Shown piece by piece: positions 1 through 8,572 of a DNA stretch of 64,000 nt. The position numbers and the translations under genes are program-made. Source of the stretch: UA16 sp905478895 (GTDB lineage: Bacteria; Bacteroidota; Bacteroidia; Flavobacteriales_D; Sanyastnellaceae); contig CALSQO010000001.1 in assembly GCA_943788495.1 (NCBI GenBank), forward strand, positions 372,001 through 436,000, written 5' to 3'. The notes beneath the pieces are model-generated. The model did no database searches and was not told the origin of the DNA. It saw only the letters and a program-made list of their open reading frames with translations. How positions within the stretch are numbered: the first letter of the stretch is position 1; every line of letters begins with the position of its first letter.

Positions 1-1
1 T

Positions 2-2215
2 CACTACCTCTACCTCTCCACACCGGAGACCGTTCCGGTTACGGTCAATCTGTATGACGGCAGTGGTGCCACATTTGGGGATTCGCCGTACACCATCCAG
101 AACGGACAACCGATTGCCATCGAAATCGGAAACGGACAGACAAACGGCAGCAAACTCATGGTCGCCCAAGGCGAATTGAATGAAACACTGACGAATCGCG
201 GTCTAAAGGTCGAGGCCAGTGCTCCTATATTTTGCAACGCTCGATACCGAAGTTCTTGGCAGGCTGAGGCTCTTACATCCAAAGGTTCAAAGGCACAAGG
301 CCAAACATTCCGACTGGGAGGAATGCCCATAACCTACCAAGGCGGCATTCGCTCGTTCGTTTTTGGCATCATGGCCACGGAAGACAATGTCCAAGTACAA
401 ATTTCAGAGTACGACGATGGCGTGGTATTTGCGGGCGCACCTGCGGTCAACGATGACTTCCTCGCCTTTACGCTGAACGAGGGCGAATGCCGAGTCTACT
501 CCGCTTATGCCAATTCCGAGGCCAACCTCGCAGGCGTGCTCGGAGCATTGATCCAATCCAGCGGCAACGTTGTCATCAATGTGGGCAACTGGTGCGGCTC
601 TGTAGGAACAACATCTTCCAATCAAGACATCGGTGCCGATCAAATTGTTCCCGTTCAATTCCTCGGTACAGACCACATTCTCGTGGAAGGAGTGGGTGAT
701 CCGAGCCAAGAGCGAGGTTTCGTCGTTGCCCATGAGGCCAATACGGATGTTTACCTCAACGGCTCAGTAACCCCTGCCACCACCTTGCAACCGGGAGAAT
801 GGTATATGGCTCCAAATAGTGAATACACAGGCGCTCCGCACAGCAACTGCGTCATTCAAACGTCCAAGCCTGCATACGTCTATCAATTCCTCGGCGGCAG
901 TTCCAGTCAGTCCACGGTTGGTATGAATTTCATTCCGCCGATTTCGTGCGGCATGCCAAATGAAGTGGACGAAATTCCAAGCATTCAAAGCATTGGCAGT
1001 ACCTCATATACAGGCGGCGTATTTGCCATCACCGAGGCTGGAGCTGACCTCACCATCAACGGAACGGCCCAAAATGGAGCTGTGGCGGTCGATGGCTACC
1101 CCGGGTGGGAAACCTACCGCATTTTGAACTTGACCGGAGACATCACCGTTGAATCTACGGGGCCTGTTGCTGTGGGCCTTTTCGGATCGAGTTCCGATGC
1201 CGGTTGGTCGGGGTACTACTCGGGATTTTCACTCAATACCAATGCCGCCTTTGATGCGCCATCCACCGTTTGTTCGGGCGATGAGGCATTCATACAATTC
1301 GCAGGAGACACTCTGGGGGGCGGCGTGCTCAATTGGGATTTCGGCGGATTGGAGGCGACGCCTCTCGGAGACGACCTCTTCGAAGTCAGCACCGAAACTC
1401 CGGGTGACTACACCGTTTACCTTGACGTGCAGGGCGACTTGTGCGCGGACACGACCACCCATGTGGTCACCTTCTATCCACCTTATTCCGGGAACTCGGT
1501 GGCCAATGCCTGTGGCGAATACACATGGAACGGTATTGAATACAATGCTACCGGGGTTTACAATGATGTTTTGACCAGCGCTACGGGTTGTGATAGTTTG
1601 GTGGAGTTGACCTTGGACATCATGCCCATTCCCGATCCAATGATGTCAGATTATGCCAACGATACATTGGTGTATTGCCCGGCACCCGGTTCACTGCTCT
1701 TTGGACAGGAAGCAGACCCCCTTTATCAAATTCAATGGACTCATTATCCGCCTGGAACCTCCGATTCCACGTTTCTAAACAATCCGACCAATGCAGTGCC
1801 GTACGTGGGTCCAGGTTTGTATCAAATCGACTATTTCACCGGGCCTCCATGCAACTTCAGTGCCTCGGGCCTCATTGAAGTGGAAATTGAAGATTGCTCC
1901 ATCGTTATTCCCAATGTTTTCTCTCCCAATGGAGACGGTAAAAATGACCGCTTCCTTGTGTCAGGCCTGTACAACATTGAGGGCGTGCGAATGCAAATTT
2001 TCAATCGGTGGGGCAACTTGCTCTTTTCCGATATGGATTTCGGAGGCAGTGCCGGTTGGGATCCTCGGGATGATGCCTCGGAAGGCACGTATTACTTCAT
2101 TCTGAACATTCCCATCCGGACCGAAGAATTGACCATTACCACGGCTGAAGGAACGGAGATTCTGGAAGGTGGCACGGACGCTGAGTACTTTGGTCACTTC
2201 ACTTTGGTCCGTTGA
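2..2215 (+). CDS. IgGFP-binding-like adhesin with type B gliding-motility C-terminus (5' partial)
   Basis: The frame is open from base 2, so the gene begins left of the window; the ATG at 158 is internal. The N-terminal two thirds match the IgGFP-binding-like domain of Bacteroidota surface proteins. Seen there are a VGTTSSNQDIGADQIVPVQ stretch, a segment with the form FVVAHEANTDVYLNG, and a YVYQFLGG motif. A PKD-like beta-domain follows (LNWDFGG, GDYTVYLDV). The last ~95 residues are a gliding motility-associated (type B) T9SS sorting domain: VIPNVFSPNGDGKNDRF, then MQIFNRWGNLLF, ending in FGHFTLVR. It should be exported by T9SS and retained at the surface. The ligand is unknown; adhesion is inferred from family relatives. 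Confidence 0.85.
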   Translation, partial: HYLYLSTPETVPVTVNLYDGSGATFGDSPYTIQNGQPIAIEIGNGQTNGSKLMVAQGELNETLTNRGLKVEASAPIFCNARYRSSWQAEALTSKGSKAQGQTFRLGGMPITYQGGIRSFVFGIMATEDNVQVQISEYDDGVVFAGAPAVNDDFLAFTLNEGECRVYSAYANSEANLAGVLGALIQSSGNVVINVGNWCGSVGTTSSNQDIGADQIVPVQFLGTDHILVEGVGDPSQERGFVVAHEANTDVYLNGSVTPATTLQPGEWYMAPNSEYTGAPHSNCVIQTSKPAYVYQFLGGSSSQSTVGMNFIPPISCGMPNEVDEIPSIQSIGSTSYTGGVFAITEAGADLTINGTAQNGAVAVDGYPGWETYRILNLTGDITVESTGPVAVGLFGSSSDAGWSGYYSGFSLNTNAAFDAPSTVCSGDEAFIQFAGDTLGGGVLNWDFGGLEATPLGDDLFEVSTETPGDYTVYLDVQGDLCADTTTHVVTFYPPYSGNSVANACGEYTWNGIEYNATGVYNDVLTSATGCDSLVELTLDIMPIPDPMMSDYANDTLVYCPAPGSLLFGQEADPLYQIQWTHYPPGTSDSTFLNNPTNAVPYVGPGLYQIDYFTGPPCNFSASGLIEVEIEDCSIVIPNVFSPNGDGKNDRFLVSGLYNIEGVRMQIFNRWGNLLFSDMDFGGSAGWDPRDDASEGTYYFILNIPIRTEELTITTAEGTEILEGGTDAEYFGHFTLVR

Positions 2216-2231
2216 TTCCTGCATCAGGTGC

Positions 2232-2627
2232 ATGTTGATTCACCTTTTCCTCCAAGTGAGTGTTTCATCCTTGGACGTGATACGAAAAAACTCGCTGCCT
2301 CGGTCACAAATTCTCCTCGTCAGAGGTAACAACGTAATTGATGGTGGTGAGAGTGGTTCGGTCAACAGTGTGAATGAAGCAAATAGGGTGTTCGCGGATG
2401 CCACCGTTTACCCCAACCCAACCACTGACTACTTCCTTGTTTCTGGACTCGAAGCAAATACCGTTTGGACGGGACGATTGGTTGATATGTCAGGCAGTCT
2501 TGTGCGCGATTTAAATGGCACAGGTTCAACCCGAATTGAACTGGCTGGCATTAAACGAGGCCTGTACTTCTTGCAATTGACTTCAAGTGCAACTGCATCA
2601 ACAACTTTGCGCGTAATCATTCAATGA
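2232..2627 (+). pseudogene. Orphan T9SS type A sorting-domain fragment
   Basis: A short frame in which only the last ~70 residues are recognisable. They form a T9SS type A C-terminal domain: VYPNPTTDYFLVSGLE, then GRLVDMSGSLVRDL, ending in GLYFLQL...TLRVIIQ. The ~60 residues ahead of it (from an ATG at 2232) show no convincing domain or signal peptide. It starts just after the adhesin stop and ends ahead of a strong terminator. It is most simply the 3' remnant of a deleted T9SS cargo gene. A small real protein cannot be excluded, but without a signal peptide the sorting domain would be useless. Confidence 0.5.
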
Positions 2628-2650
2628 TCGCCGCAATTCTGCTGAAGAAA

Positions 2651-2677
2651 AGCCCGCCTCGTGCGGGCTTTTTTTTT
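2651..2677 (+). terminator. Rho-independent terminator
   Basis: A 7-bp stem AGCCCGC / GCGGGCT with a 5-nt loop is followed by a run of about eight T. It closes the adhesin/sorting-fragment unit. The rest of 2628-2773 holds only this hairpin and the promoter of the next gene. Confidence 0.9.
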
Positions 2678-2733
2678 GATTTAAAATCGCAAATGAGCCA
2701 TGCAACCGTGAAAGCTTAAGTCACGTTTCTTCA

Positions 2734-2763
2734 TTGTTCGACTGGAAGGAGAGCGTACCTTCG
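2734..2763 (+). promoter_or_regulatory. Candidate Bacteroidota promoter for the TPR-HTH gene
   Basis: TTG at 2734-2736, exactly 19 nt, then TACCTTCG at 2756-2763. This fits the Bacteroidota pattern TTG-N19-TAnnTTTG with one mismatch. A start of transcription near 2770 favours the ATG at 2801 over the GTG at 2774. Confidence 0.45.
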
Positions 2764-2800
2764 GCTAAAGAAAGTGAGTAAATTGGTAAAACGTGTAAGG

Positions 2801-4441
2801 ATGAAGGGAGGCACTGGTTTAGCTGCAGGCACTGTTCTTTGGTTGGTACTTACTGCTTTTGCAATCAACGTTACAGCCGCTGTTCCGCCGGCGATGGACA
2901 GTTTGATGACCGTGTGGTCGGACGAGACGCAGCCCAGCGATGAGCGGTTCTCGGCCTTTGACAAGTTGTATCGGCAATTCTACCAGCGGTATCCCGATTC
3001 CTTGCTTCCTCAGCTGGAAAAGCTCCGCGCGGAAGCTCAAGCATTGAACCGACCACTCATCCTGTTTGAAGCATTCAACCGAAAAGGCAACTTGCTGAAT
3101 TACCAAGGGAAGAATGAAGAGGCATTGTTGGCTTATGATCAAGCTGGTGCAGTGGCCGCCTCGTTAGGGGATTCGCTGCGCATGGGCTCGACCATGGCAA
3201 ATCGAGGAAATGTATATGCCGGATTCAGCGATTACTTAAAGGCTACCCAGCAATACACCGCTGCGTTGCGCCTTTATGAATCCGCAGGATATGTCCGCGG
3301 GCAACGAAACGTAAGGATGGCGCTCGCGAACGTATTTGTTTTGATTGACAACTATGAACTGGGAAAAACGTACTACGAGGATGTTTTTGTAGAGATGGGG
3401 GACGACGGAAGCGACCGGTTCAGTGGAATACTCCAAATGAATATGGGATGGTGTGAGTACAAGCTTGGCAACATGAATCGCGCCGAACAATTGTACCTCA
3501 AAGCGCTTGAGCTGCTGGCAAAAGCCGACGCAAGATTTCACCTCGCATCATGCTATGACAACTTAGCTGTATTGTGCTCGGACTTGGGCAGAGTTGCAGA
3601 GGCCAAGAAATTGACAGAGCAGGGGTTGGCAATGCACAAGGAGCTGGGTGCGACACTTGAAGTGCTTAAAGACCAATTGAAATTGGCTGTAATTCAAATG
3701 ATCACGGATACAGAGGGAGCGCTTCGAAGTGCAGGAGCCATCCAAGTGAAACTTCTGGAGTTATCGGGAAATGAAACCAAACGCGATCTTTACGAACTGC
3801 TTTACCGTGGGAACAAGAAGCTTGGTCGAGTGGATGTTGCGCTGGATATGCATGAGCGCTACTTGGTCTTTTCTGACAGCGTTCAGGAGCTCAAGAATCA
3901 CCACTTGGTCTTGCGCACAGCTTACGAAAAGGAGATGGAGCATGAGATGCTTGCCTTGGAGATGAAAGGACGCGAGGAAAAGAGCGAAATGCGCATTCAG
4001 CAGCTGCAGACGCTGCTCTGGCTGATCCTGGTTTTTATGTCGGTGGTTGCTGCACTTGTCGCTTACATTTTCCAGAATCAAAAGAAACATCTTCAGCGCC
4101 GAGAGCAGCTCTTGGCTCAAATTGAGGAATTGCGGAAATCGAGAGGAGGACAGGTGTTGGTGGATTCCAATGGCTTCGAGCTTGACCGGGACCGGATCGA
4201 AGCGTCACTGGAACGCACCTTAAACGAAACCGATTGGAATGTGCTGAATATTCTGCTCAAGGACCCATCCAGCACCAATGCCCAAATTGCGGAAAATGCC
4301 TACCTCAGTGTAGATGGAATCGGATCATCCCTGCGCCGGATGTACGTTTACTTCTCGGTGCAAGAAACCAAGTACAAGAAAATCGCTCTTTTGCATAAAG
4401 CGATGAACCTTTCGGCGCATTCCGAGAAACCAAGTGACTGA
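2801..4441 (+). CDS. TPR - transmembrane - helix-turn-helix regulator
   Basis: A 546-residue protein from the ATG at 2801 (a GTG at 2774 is in frame). It opens with a hydrophobic signal-type segment (LAAGTVLWLVLTAFAINVTAA). A long array of tetratricopeptide-like helices follows (for example NRGNVYAGFSDYLKATQQY and MGWCEYKLGNMNRAEQLY). One transmembrane helix lies near residue 405 (LLWLILVFMSVVAALVAYIF), then a short coiled coil. The C-terminal ~60 residues (LNETDWNVLNILL...NAQIAENAYLSVDGIGSSLRRMY) look like a LuxR-type helix-turn-helix. This is the common Bacteroidota layout of a periplasmic TPR sensor joined through the membrane to a cytoplasmic DNA-binding domain. The signal sensed and the targets are unknown. 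The genes downstream encode secreted proteins. Confidence 0.75.
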   Translation: MKGGTGLAAGTVLWLVLTAFAINVTAAVPPAMDSLMTVWSDETQPSDERFSAFDKLYRQFYQRYPDSLLPQLEKLRAEAQALNRPLILFEAFNRKGNLLNYQGKNEEALLAYDQAGAVAASLGDSLRMGSTMANRGNVYAGFSDYLKATQQYTAALRLYESAGYVRGQRNVRMALANVFVLIDNYELGKTYYEDVFVEMGDDGSDRFSGILQMNMGWCEYKLGNMNRAEQLYLKALELLAKADARFHLASCYDNLAVLCSDLGRVAEAKKLTEQGLAMHKELGATLEVLKDQLKLAVIQMITDTEGALRSAGAIQVKLLELSGNETKRDLYELLYRGNKKLGRVDVALDMHERYLVFSDSVQELKNHHLVLRTAYEKEMEHEMLALEMKGREEKSEMRIQQLQTLLWLILVFMSVVAALVAYIFQNQKKHLQRREQLLAQIEELRKSRGGQVLVDSNGFELDRDRIEASLERTLNETDWNVLNILLKDPSSTNAQIAENAYLSVDGIGSSLRRMYVYFSVQETKYKKIALLHKAMNLSAHSEKPSD

Positions 4442-4551
4442 AGGCTTTTCGGGATAATGTCAAAAGGAAATCTTCGCACAGTGTGTGAAATAAGGTTGTT
4501 TCACCCTTAGACGTGAAACGAAAAAGGGTGTCATATGATAATTTTGAGGAA

Positions 4552-5430
4552 ATGAAACAGCAAATAATCTTGGTCATTGCAGCCGTTTTAGGCTTTGTAC
4601 CATCCTCAGGAGCGCAGGTAATTACAACGGTCGATTGCGACCTCATAGGGCTTGTGTGCAATGTCTGTTCTCAGACGAACACGATCAATTTATACCACCC
4701 GGGTGGATACTTGACTTGGCCTCATTCAGAGAATGTGTTTGAATGGGAATTCACCGATTCGGAGGGGAATCTGCTGCACCAGGAGACGTTGGTCGATGAC
4801 AACTTCGTTAGCTTCGATTTCGACATCCCCCTCACAGATACCATGTTCGTCTCGGTGCTTCATACCAATGATTCGGCTTGGCACAACGGCAGCCAAAATT
4901 CGTGGGCTTGCTTGGTTGAGGACTACCTCTTTTGGGAAGAAACGGAGGTGATTCCCGGAACTGTGCAGGCAGGCTGGACTTTGGGAGGCACTGTCGGCGT
5001 TGATGTGAGTCAGCCTGTTGAGCCTGAGTGTAACCTGCAATACGATGGTGATGGTGACGGAACCGTCACGGTGGTGGATGTATTGGGTCTGCTCAGTGAA
5101 TTTGGACAGTCGTGCGAAGATCCCTCATACACGGTCGAAGGAAGGTGGTTGTGGTCATTCAGCGACGATGTTGCAGATGCCAATACGATGTATGAGTATT
5201 TAAATGGACTCAGGTACACGTTTTATTGTGATCAATCAGAATGCAATGAAGATTACTGGAATGCGCTGGATATAACAGATGCAATTCCCAACACCGTCCC
5301 GTATTCACTCGATGGCGATACGCTAACAATTAATGGGACAGAAATTGCAGTCACATTTGAATGTGTGGAGGGTGTCATTTTTTGGCCTGGCTTGTATATT
5401 TGGAGATTGGGTTCTGATTGCGCGGAATAG
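4552..5430 (+). CDS. Secreted protein with internal dockerin-like calcium-binding motif
   Basis: The start was placed at 4552 because a signal peptide follows directly (MKQQIILVIAAVLGFVPSSGAQ); an in-frame start at 4513 only adds a charged extension. Residues ~20-155 form a Cys-containing N-terminal domain (CDLIGLVCNVCSQTN...). At 5044-5115 there is an Asp-rich EF-hand/dockerin-like motif (DGDGDGTVTVVDVLGLLSEF ending in a Cys). A C-terminal domain (GRWLWSFSDDVADANTMYE...) resembles a small lipocalin-like extracytoplasmic fold, by impression only. There is no T9SS tail. The next gene starts 11 nt downstream, so the two are probably co-transcribed. Function unknown. Confidence 0.7.
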   Translation: MKQQIILVIAAVLGFVPSSGAQVITTVDCDLIGLVCNVCSQTNTINLYHPGGYLTWPHSENVFEWEFTDSEGNLLHQETLVDDNFVSFDFDIPLTDTMFVSVLHTNDSAWHNGSQNSWACLVEDYLFWEETEVIPGTVQAGWTLGGTVGVDVSQPVEPECNLQYDGDGDGTVTVVDVLGLLSEFGQSCEDPSYTVEGRWLWSFSDDVADANTMYEYLNGLRYTFYCDQSECNEDYWNALDITDAIPNTVPYSLDGDTLTINGTEIAVTFECVEGVIFWPGLYIWRLGSDCAE

Positions 5431-5441
5431 ATGCCAAAAAA

Positions 5442-6857
5442 ATGAATAGAAACGCGAGGTGTGCACGGCAGATTCTACTTCTAAACTTGCTCGCTATTTG
5501 CCTCTGTGCAGGACAGGCATTTCAAACCACCAGTGCACATGCTCAGGAGTGGAGTCAGACCTATGGTGATGGGGTGATCAACGAGGGCCGCTCGATGCAG
5601 GTTACGTCAGATGGGGGCTTCATTCTTCTCGGATTCACTTATGCACAAGACAATTTCAGTGCCGATGTATTGCTCATCAAGACGGATGAATTCGGGACAG
5701 AAGAATGGAGCCAAACCTATGACGATTTCATCAACAATAACGTGTATGACAATACGGATGACTCGGGGTATTGCGTCCAGGAAACATCAGACGGCGGGTT
5801 CATCATTGCCGGAACGACCTCCGATGAAGGGGATGACAGTGAGGACGGTGCATTGGATATTCTCCTGCTAAAAACCGGCCCAAGCGGGGAGACAGAGTGG
5901 ACCAAGGTCTATGGTTACCCCAGAAATGATGCGGCATGGGCGGTATGTCAAACATCGGATGGCGGGTTTGCAATCGCGGGTTATACGGTGACGAGTCCGT
6001 GGGACGTAGAGGGACATTTCAAAGAATTGTACCTGATCAAAACCGATGGAAACGGGATTGAGGAATGGTCGCAAATTTTCGGAACCGAAGACATGACCAC
6101 AGTAGGTTTTGCATTGGAACAAACGACTGACGGTGGATTCATCATCGGAGGCCGAAAGGGCCCCGGGAGGAAAATTCAAAACAACACAAGTTCGGATGTC
6201 TACCTGATCAAAACCGATGCAAGTGGCGCTGAGCTTTGGAGCCAAACGTTTGGCGGGGATTACTTTGATGCGGGGTATTCCCTGCAACAAACAGCAGATG
6301 GAGGCTTCATCCTGTCTGGCTTTAAAAGTGATTCGGACTCAAATTATGCCGATCACGACATTTACTTGGTCAAAACGGACGAAAATGGCACCGAAGAATG
6401 GAGCCAAACCTTTGGCGATCCGGATACCCGGGAAAAAGGGCATTCGGTTCAACAGACCGCGGATGGCGGATACATCATTGGAGGCACCCAATCGCATTGG
6501 CCCCCAAGCCTTGGAGACGGCGATATGATCTTGATCAAAACGACAGAAGCCGGCACCGAAGAATGGACTCAAACCTTCGGGAGTGACGAGGGATATGATG
6601 ATTCGGGGTATGCTGTTCGACAAACCGCAGACGGATGCTATGTGCTCCTCGGGCGAACTTCCGGGGATGAACAGTCCTTGGTATACTTGGTCAAAACCTG
6701 CGGCGTAACCAGCGCAACGGCCGAGATTCCCACTCGGACCAAAAAGGTGGATCACATCATCGACCTCTGGGGCCGAAGGGTCGAACCAACGAGCAATCAA
6801 ATTCTACTGTTCATCTACGAGGACAGCACGGTGGAGAAGAAGGTTTTTGTCGAGTGA
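5442..6857 (+). CDS. Secreted repeat protein with SDGGF/TDGGF beta-repeats
   Basis: The start at 5442 gives a signal peptide (QILLLNLLAICLCAGQAFQ). About seven tandem repeats of roughly 55 residues follow, each built as EEWSQTFG...GYSVQQTADGGFIIGG...DxxLIKTDxxG. These resemble the beta-propeller-forming repeats common in secreted Bacteroidota proteins. The C-terminus (IIDLWGRRVEPTSNQILLFIYEDSTVEKKVFVE) looks like the last half of a T9SS type A domain; the usual PNP motif is missing. It lies 11 nt after the preceding gene. Surface or extracellular location is likely; binding partner unknown. Confidence 0.75.
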   Translation: MNRNARCARQILLLNLLAICLCAGQAFQTTSAHAQEWSQTYGDGVINEGRSMQVTSDGGFILLGFTYAQDNFSADVLLIKTDEFGTEEWSQTYDDFINNNVYDNTDDSGYCVQETSDGGFIIAGTTSDEGDDSEDGALDILLLKTGPSGETEWTKVYGYPRNDAAWAVCQTSDGGFAIAGYTVTSPWDVEGHFKELYLIKTDGNGIEEWSQIFGTEDMTTVGFALEQTTDGGFIIGGRKGPGRKIQNNTSSDVYLIKTDASGAELWSQTFGGDYFDAGYSLQQTADGGFILSGFKSDSDSNYADHDIYLVKTDENGTEEWSQTFGDPDTREKGHSVQQTADGGYIIGGTQSHWPPSLGDGDMILIKTTEAGTEEWTQTFGSDEGYDDSGYAVRQTADGCYVLLGRTSGDEQSLVYLVKTCGVTSATAEIPTRTKKVDHIIDLWGRRVEPTSNQILLFIYEDSTVEKKVFVE

Positions 6858-7063
6858 TTCGCACCGCATTCGAATCGATTGCAAATCTTACTTCAGTGTC
6901 GTTTTGAATTCGAGAACATGTTGGGTAGCTGATGACGTTAATGCAATCCATTGAATTTCAGGTTATCAAGACTGTATTTGTTAAAAAGTAATAACGTGTC
7001 CTAAATACACGGCTAATCTTTGCAGTTCCTTGTGAACGCATTTTAACCTAAAACCCAATTAAA

Positions 7064-7291
7064 ATGGATAATGTGTTTAAATTCATGGGAGGCTTCTTTC
7101 AAAGCTTGACCCAATTGCTGATTGGCTTCGCCGCATTGGCTGTCGTTACTGAAGTTGTATTTGGTGCAGCGATGTTCCCAGGTATGAAAGTAGTTGATAA
7201 TCTCACCGCCTTAATTACACAATTGGGCAACGGTGGATTTGTTGGATTGGTAGCGCTTCTCATACTGTGGAGTATCCTTTCCAAGAAATGA
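7064..7291 (+). CDS. Small 75-residue membrane protein
   Basis: Two hydrophobic helices are visible, around residues 13-38 (LTQLLIGFAALAVVTEVVF) and 53-72 (NGGFVGLVALLILWSIL), separated by a polar turn and ending in SKK. No signal cleavage site is evident, so it is probably an inner-membrane protein. I do not recognise the family. The next gene (7349) runs in the same direction 57 nt downstream and also begins with a membrane helix, so the two probably form a unit. The 206 nt upstream contain a small inverted repeat (CGTGT at 6995-6999, ACACG at 7007-7011) and otherwise nothing clear. Confidence 0.65.
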   Translation: MDNVFKFMGGFFQSLTQLLIGFAALAVVTEVVFGAAMFPGMKVVDNLTALITQLGNGGFVGLVALLILWSILSKK

Positions 7292-7348
7292 TTCAATAAT
7301 TATTAAATCAGGCAGGGGCTTGTAGCCTCTTCTCCTCATTCCTCAATT

Positions 7349-7825
7349 ATGGAACGTATCATCACCATCGTTTGTTTGGTTCTGAGTGCCGCAGGTTTGG
7401 GGTATCTCAAAATGATTCAACTGGAGCATTTAGCAGCCGAAAGTGCGGCTCAGGCAAAGGCGGAATCTGCCGCGAAAGCCGAGGCAGAAATCGCTGCCGC
7501 TGAAGCTGCTAAATTCCATTTTGTAATTCCGCATGATCGTGATATGCAAACCAATTCCATAGGTGTTGTCTTGCAAGGCTCTTCTTTAGATGCCGAACAA
7601 GACAAAGTAAATTACCAATGGGAGCAAATTGACGGAGCGATCATAACCTTGGATTCGGACACGAATTCCGTGGCCACGTTTACAGCAAAGAAAGGTGAAT
7701 ATACTTTTCGGCTTACGGTCACAGATTCCTACGGCGCATCTGTAATGGATGAAGCAGTGGTAAAAATTCATCCTGAGCCGAATTCGGGACCCTCAGCAGA
7801 GATTGAAGTTCGAGCTTCGAATTAA
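7349..7825 (+). CDS. Membrane-anchored Ala-rich coil with PKD-like domain
   Basis: 158 residues. An N-terminal membrane segment (IITIVCLVLSAAGLGYL) is followed by an Ala/Glu/Lys-rich helix around residues 28-52 (AAESAAQAKAESAAKAEAE). A single PKD/REJ-like beta-sandwich comes next: VVLQGSSLDAEQDKVNYQWEQ, then YTFRLTVTDSYGASVMDEAV. The layout suggests an anchored periplasmic protein holding a beta-domain away from the membrane. It is paired with the 75-residue membrane protein and followed by a terminator. Function unknown; a structural or scaffold role is only an inference. Confidence 0.65.
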   Translation: MERIITIVCLVLSAAGLGYLKMIQLEHLAAESAAQAKAESAAKAEAEIAAAEAAKFHFVIPHDRDMQTNSIGVVLQGSSLDAEQDKVNYQWEQIDGAIITLDSDTNSVATFTAKKGEYTFRLTVTDSYGASVMDEAVVKIHPEPNSGPSAEIEVRASN

Positions 7826-7852
7826 TATTGAAACTCCAAATATTCTCAGAGA

Positions 7853-7876
7853 AACCAGCCGCGAGGCTGGTTTTTT
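7853..7876 (+). terminator. Rho-independent terminator
   Basis: Stem AACCAGCC / GGCTGGTT with a GCGA loop, followed by a T run. It ends the small membrane-protein pair. Confidence 0.85.
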
Positions 7877-7936
7877 GCTTTGGCTCATTTTCGACTCCAC
7901 GTGACACTTGTGCCCTTCGCATGTTCGGATTTGAAT

Positions 7937-8569
7937 TTATTCGACCTCGGTAATCAGTTCTTTTTTGGGCTTTCGAACCTTTTTGAGGTTGACCAACCAG
8001 TCATTTTCAGCATCGCGGTAACCCAATGGGAGCAAAACACAGCTTTTGAGTCCTTTCGCGCGCAACCCCAGGATTTCATCCACTGCATCCGCCTTGAAAC
8101 CCTCCATGGGAGTGGCGTCAACTTCTTCAAAAGCTGCAGCTACAATTGCTTGTGAAAAAGCGATGTAAGCTTGTTTTACGGCGTGATTGAAATTGATTTC
8201 GGGATCACGTTGGGGATAGCTATTCAAGAGCATTTGCCTGTAATTCTCCCACCCTTCGTTTTTCATTCCTCTCACCTCGTTTACAAGGTCAAACATCCCG
8301 TTGATTCGGTCCTCAGTATAATGATCCCAGGCTGCAAACACCAGCAAGTGCGAGCAATCAGATACAACGGACTGGCCCCATGCAATGGGTTTGATTTGAT
8401 CTTTGATTTCTTGGTTGGTGATCACAATGACCTCAAAGGGTTGCAAGCCACTTGATGTAGGAGCCAGGGAAATGGCCTCGATGATGTTGTCAATCTTCCC
8501 TTGAGGAACGACTTGGCGGTTCATTGCTTTTGTCGCATACCGCCAATTCAGCTTGTTGATCAATTCCAT
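7937..8569 (-). CDS. NAD(P)H-dependent nitroreductase-family flavoprotein
   Basis: 210 residues, the full length of the NfsB-like nitroreductase family. It has the N-terminal RYATKAMNR motif (R-S/Y-x-[KR]-x-F type). The FMN-contacting segments SLAPTSSGLQPFEVIVI and KGLKSCVLLPLGYRD are also present. It should reduce nitro or quinone compounds with FMN in the cytoplasm. Its start lies 3 nt after the hchA stop on the same strand, and a Crp/Fnr regulator lies upstream. This suggests a small operon for electrophile or redox stress. The physiological substrate cannot be read from sequence. Confidence 0.85.
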   Translation of the reverse strand: MELINKLNWRYATKAMNRQVVPQGKIDNIIEAISLAPTSSGLQPFEVIVITNQEIKDQIKPIAWGQSVVSDCSHLLVFAAWDHYTEDRINGMFDLVNEVRGMKNEGWENYRQMLLNSYPQRDPEINFNHAVKQAYIAFSQAIVAAAFEEVDATPMEGFKADAVDEILGLRAKGLKSCVLLPLGYRDAENDWLVNLKKVRKPKKELITEVE

Positions 8570-8572
8570 GGA

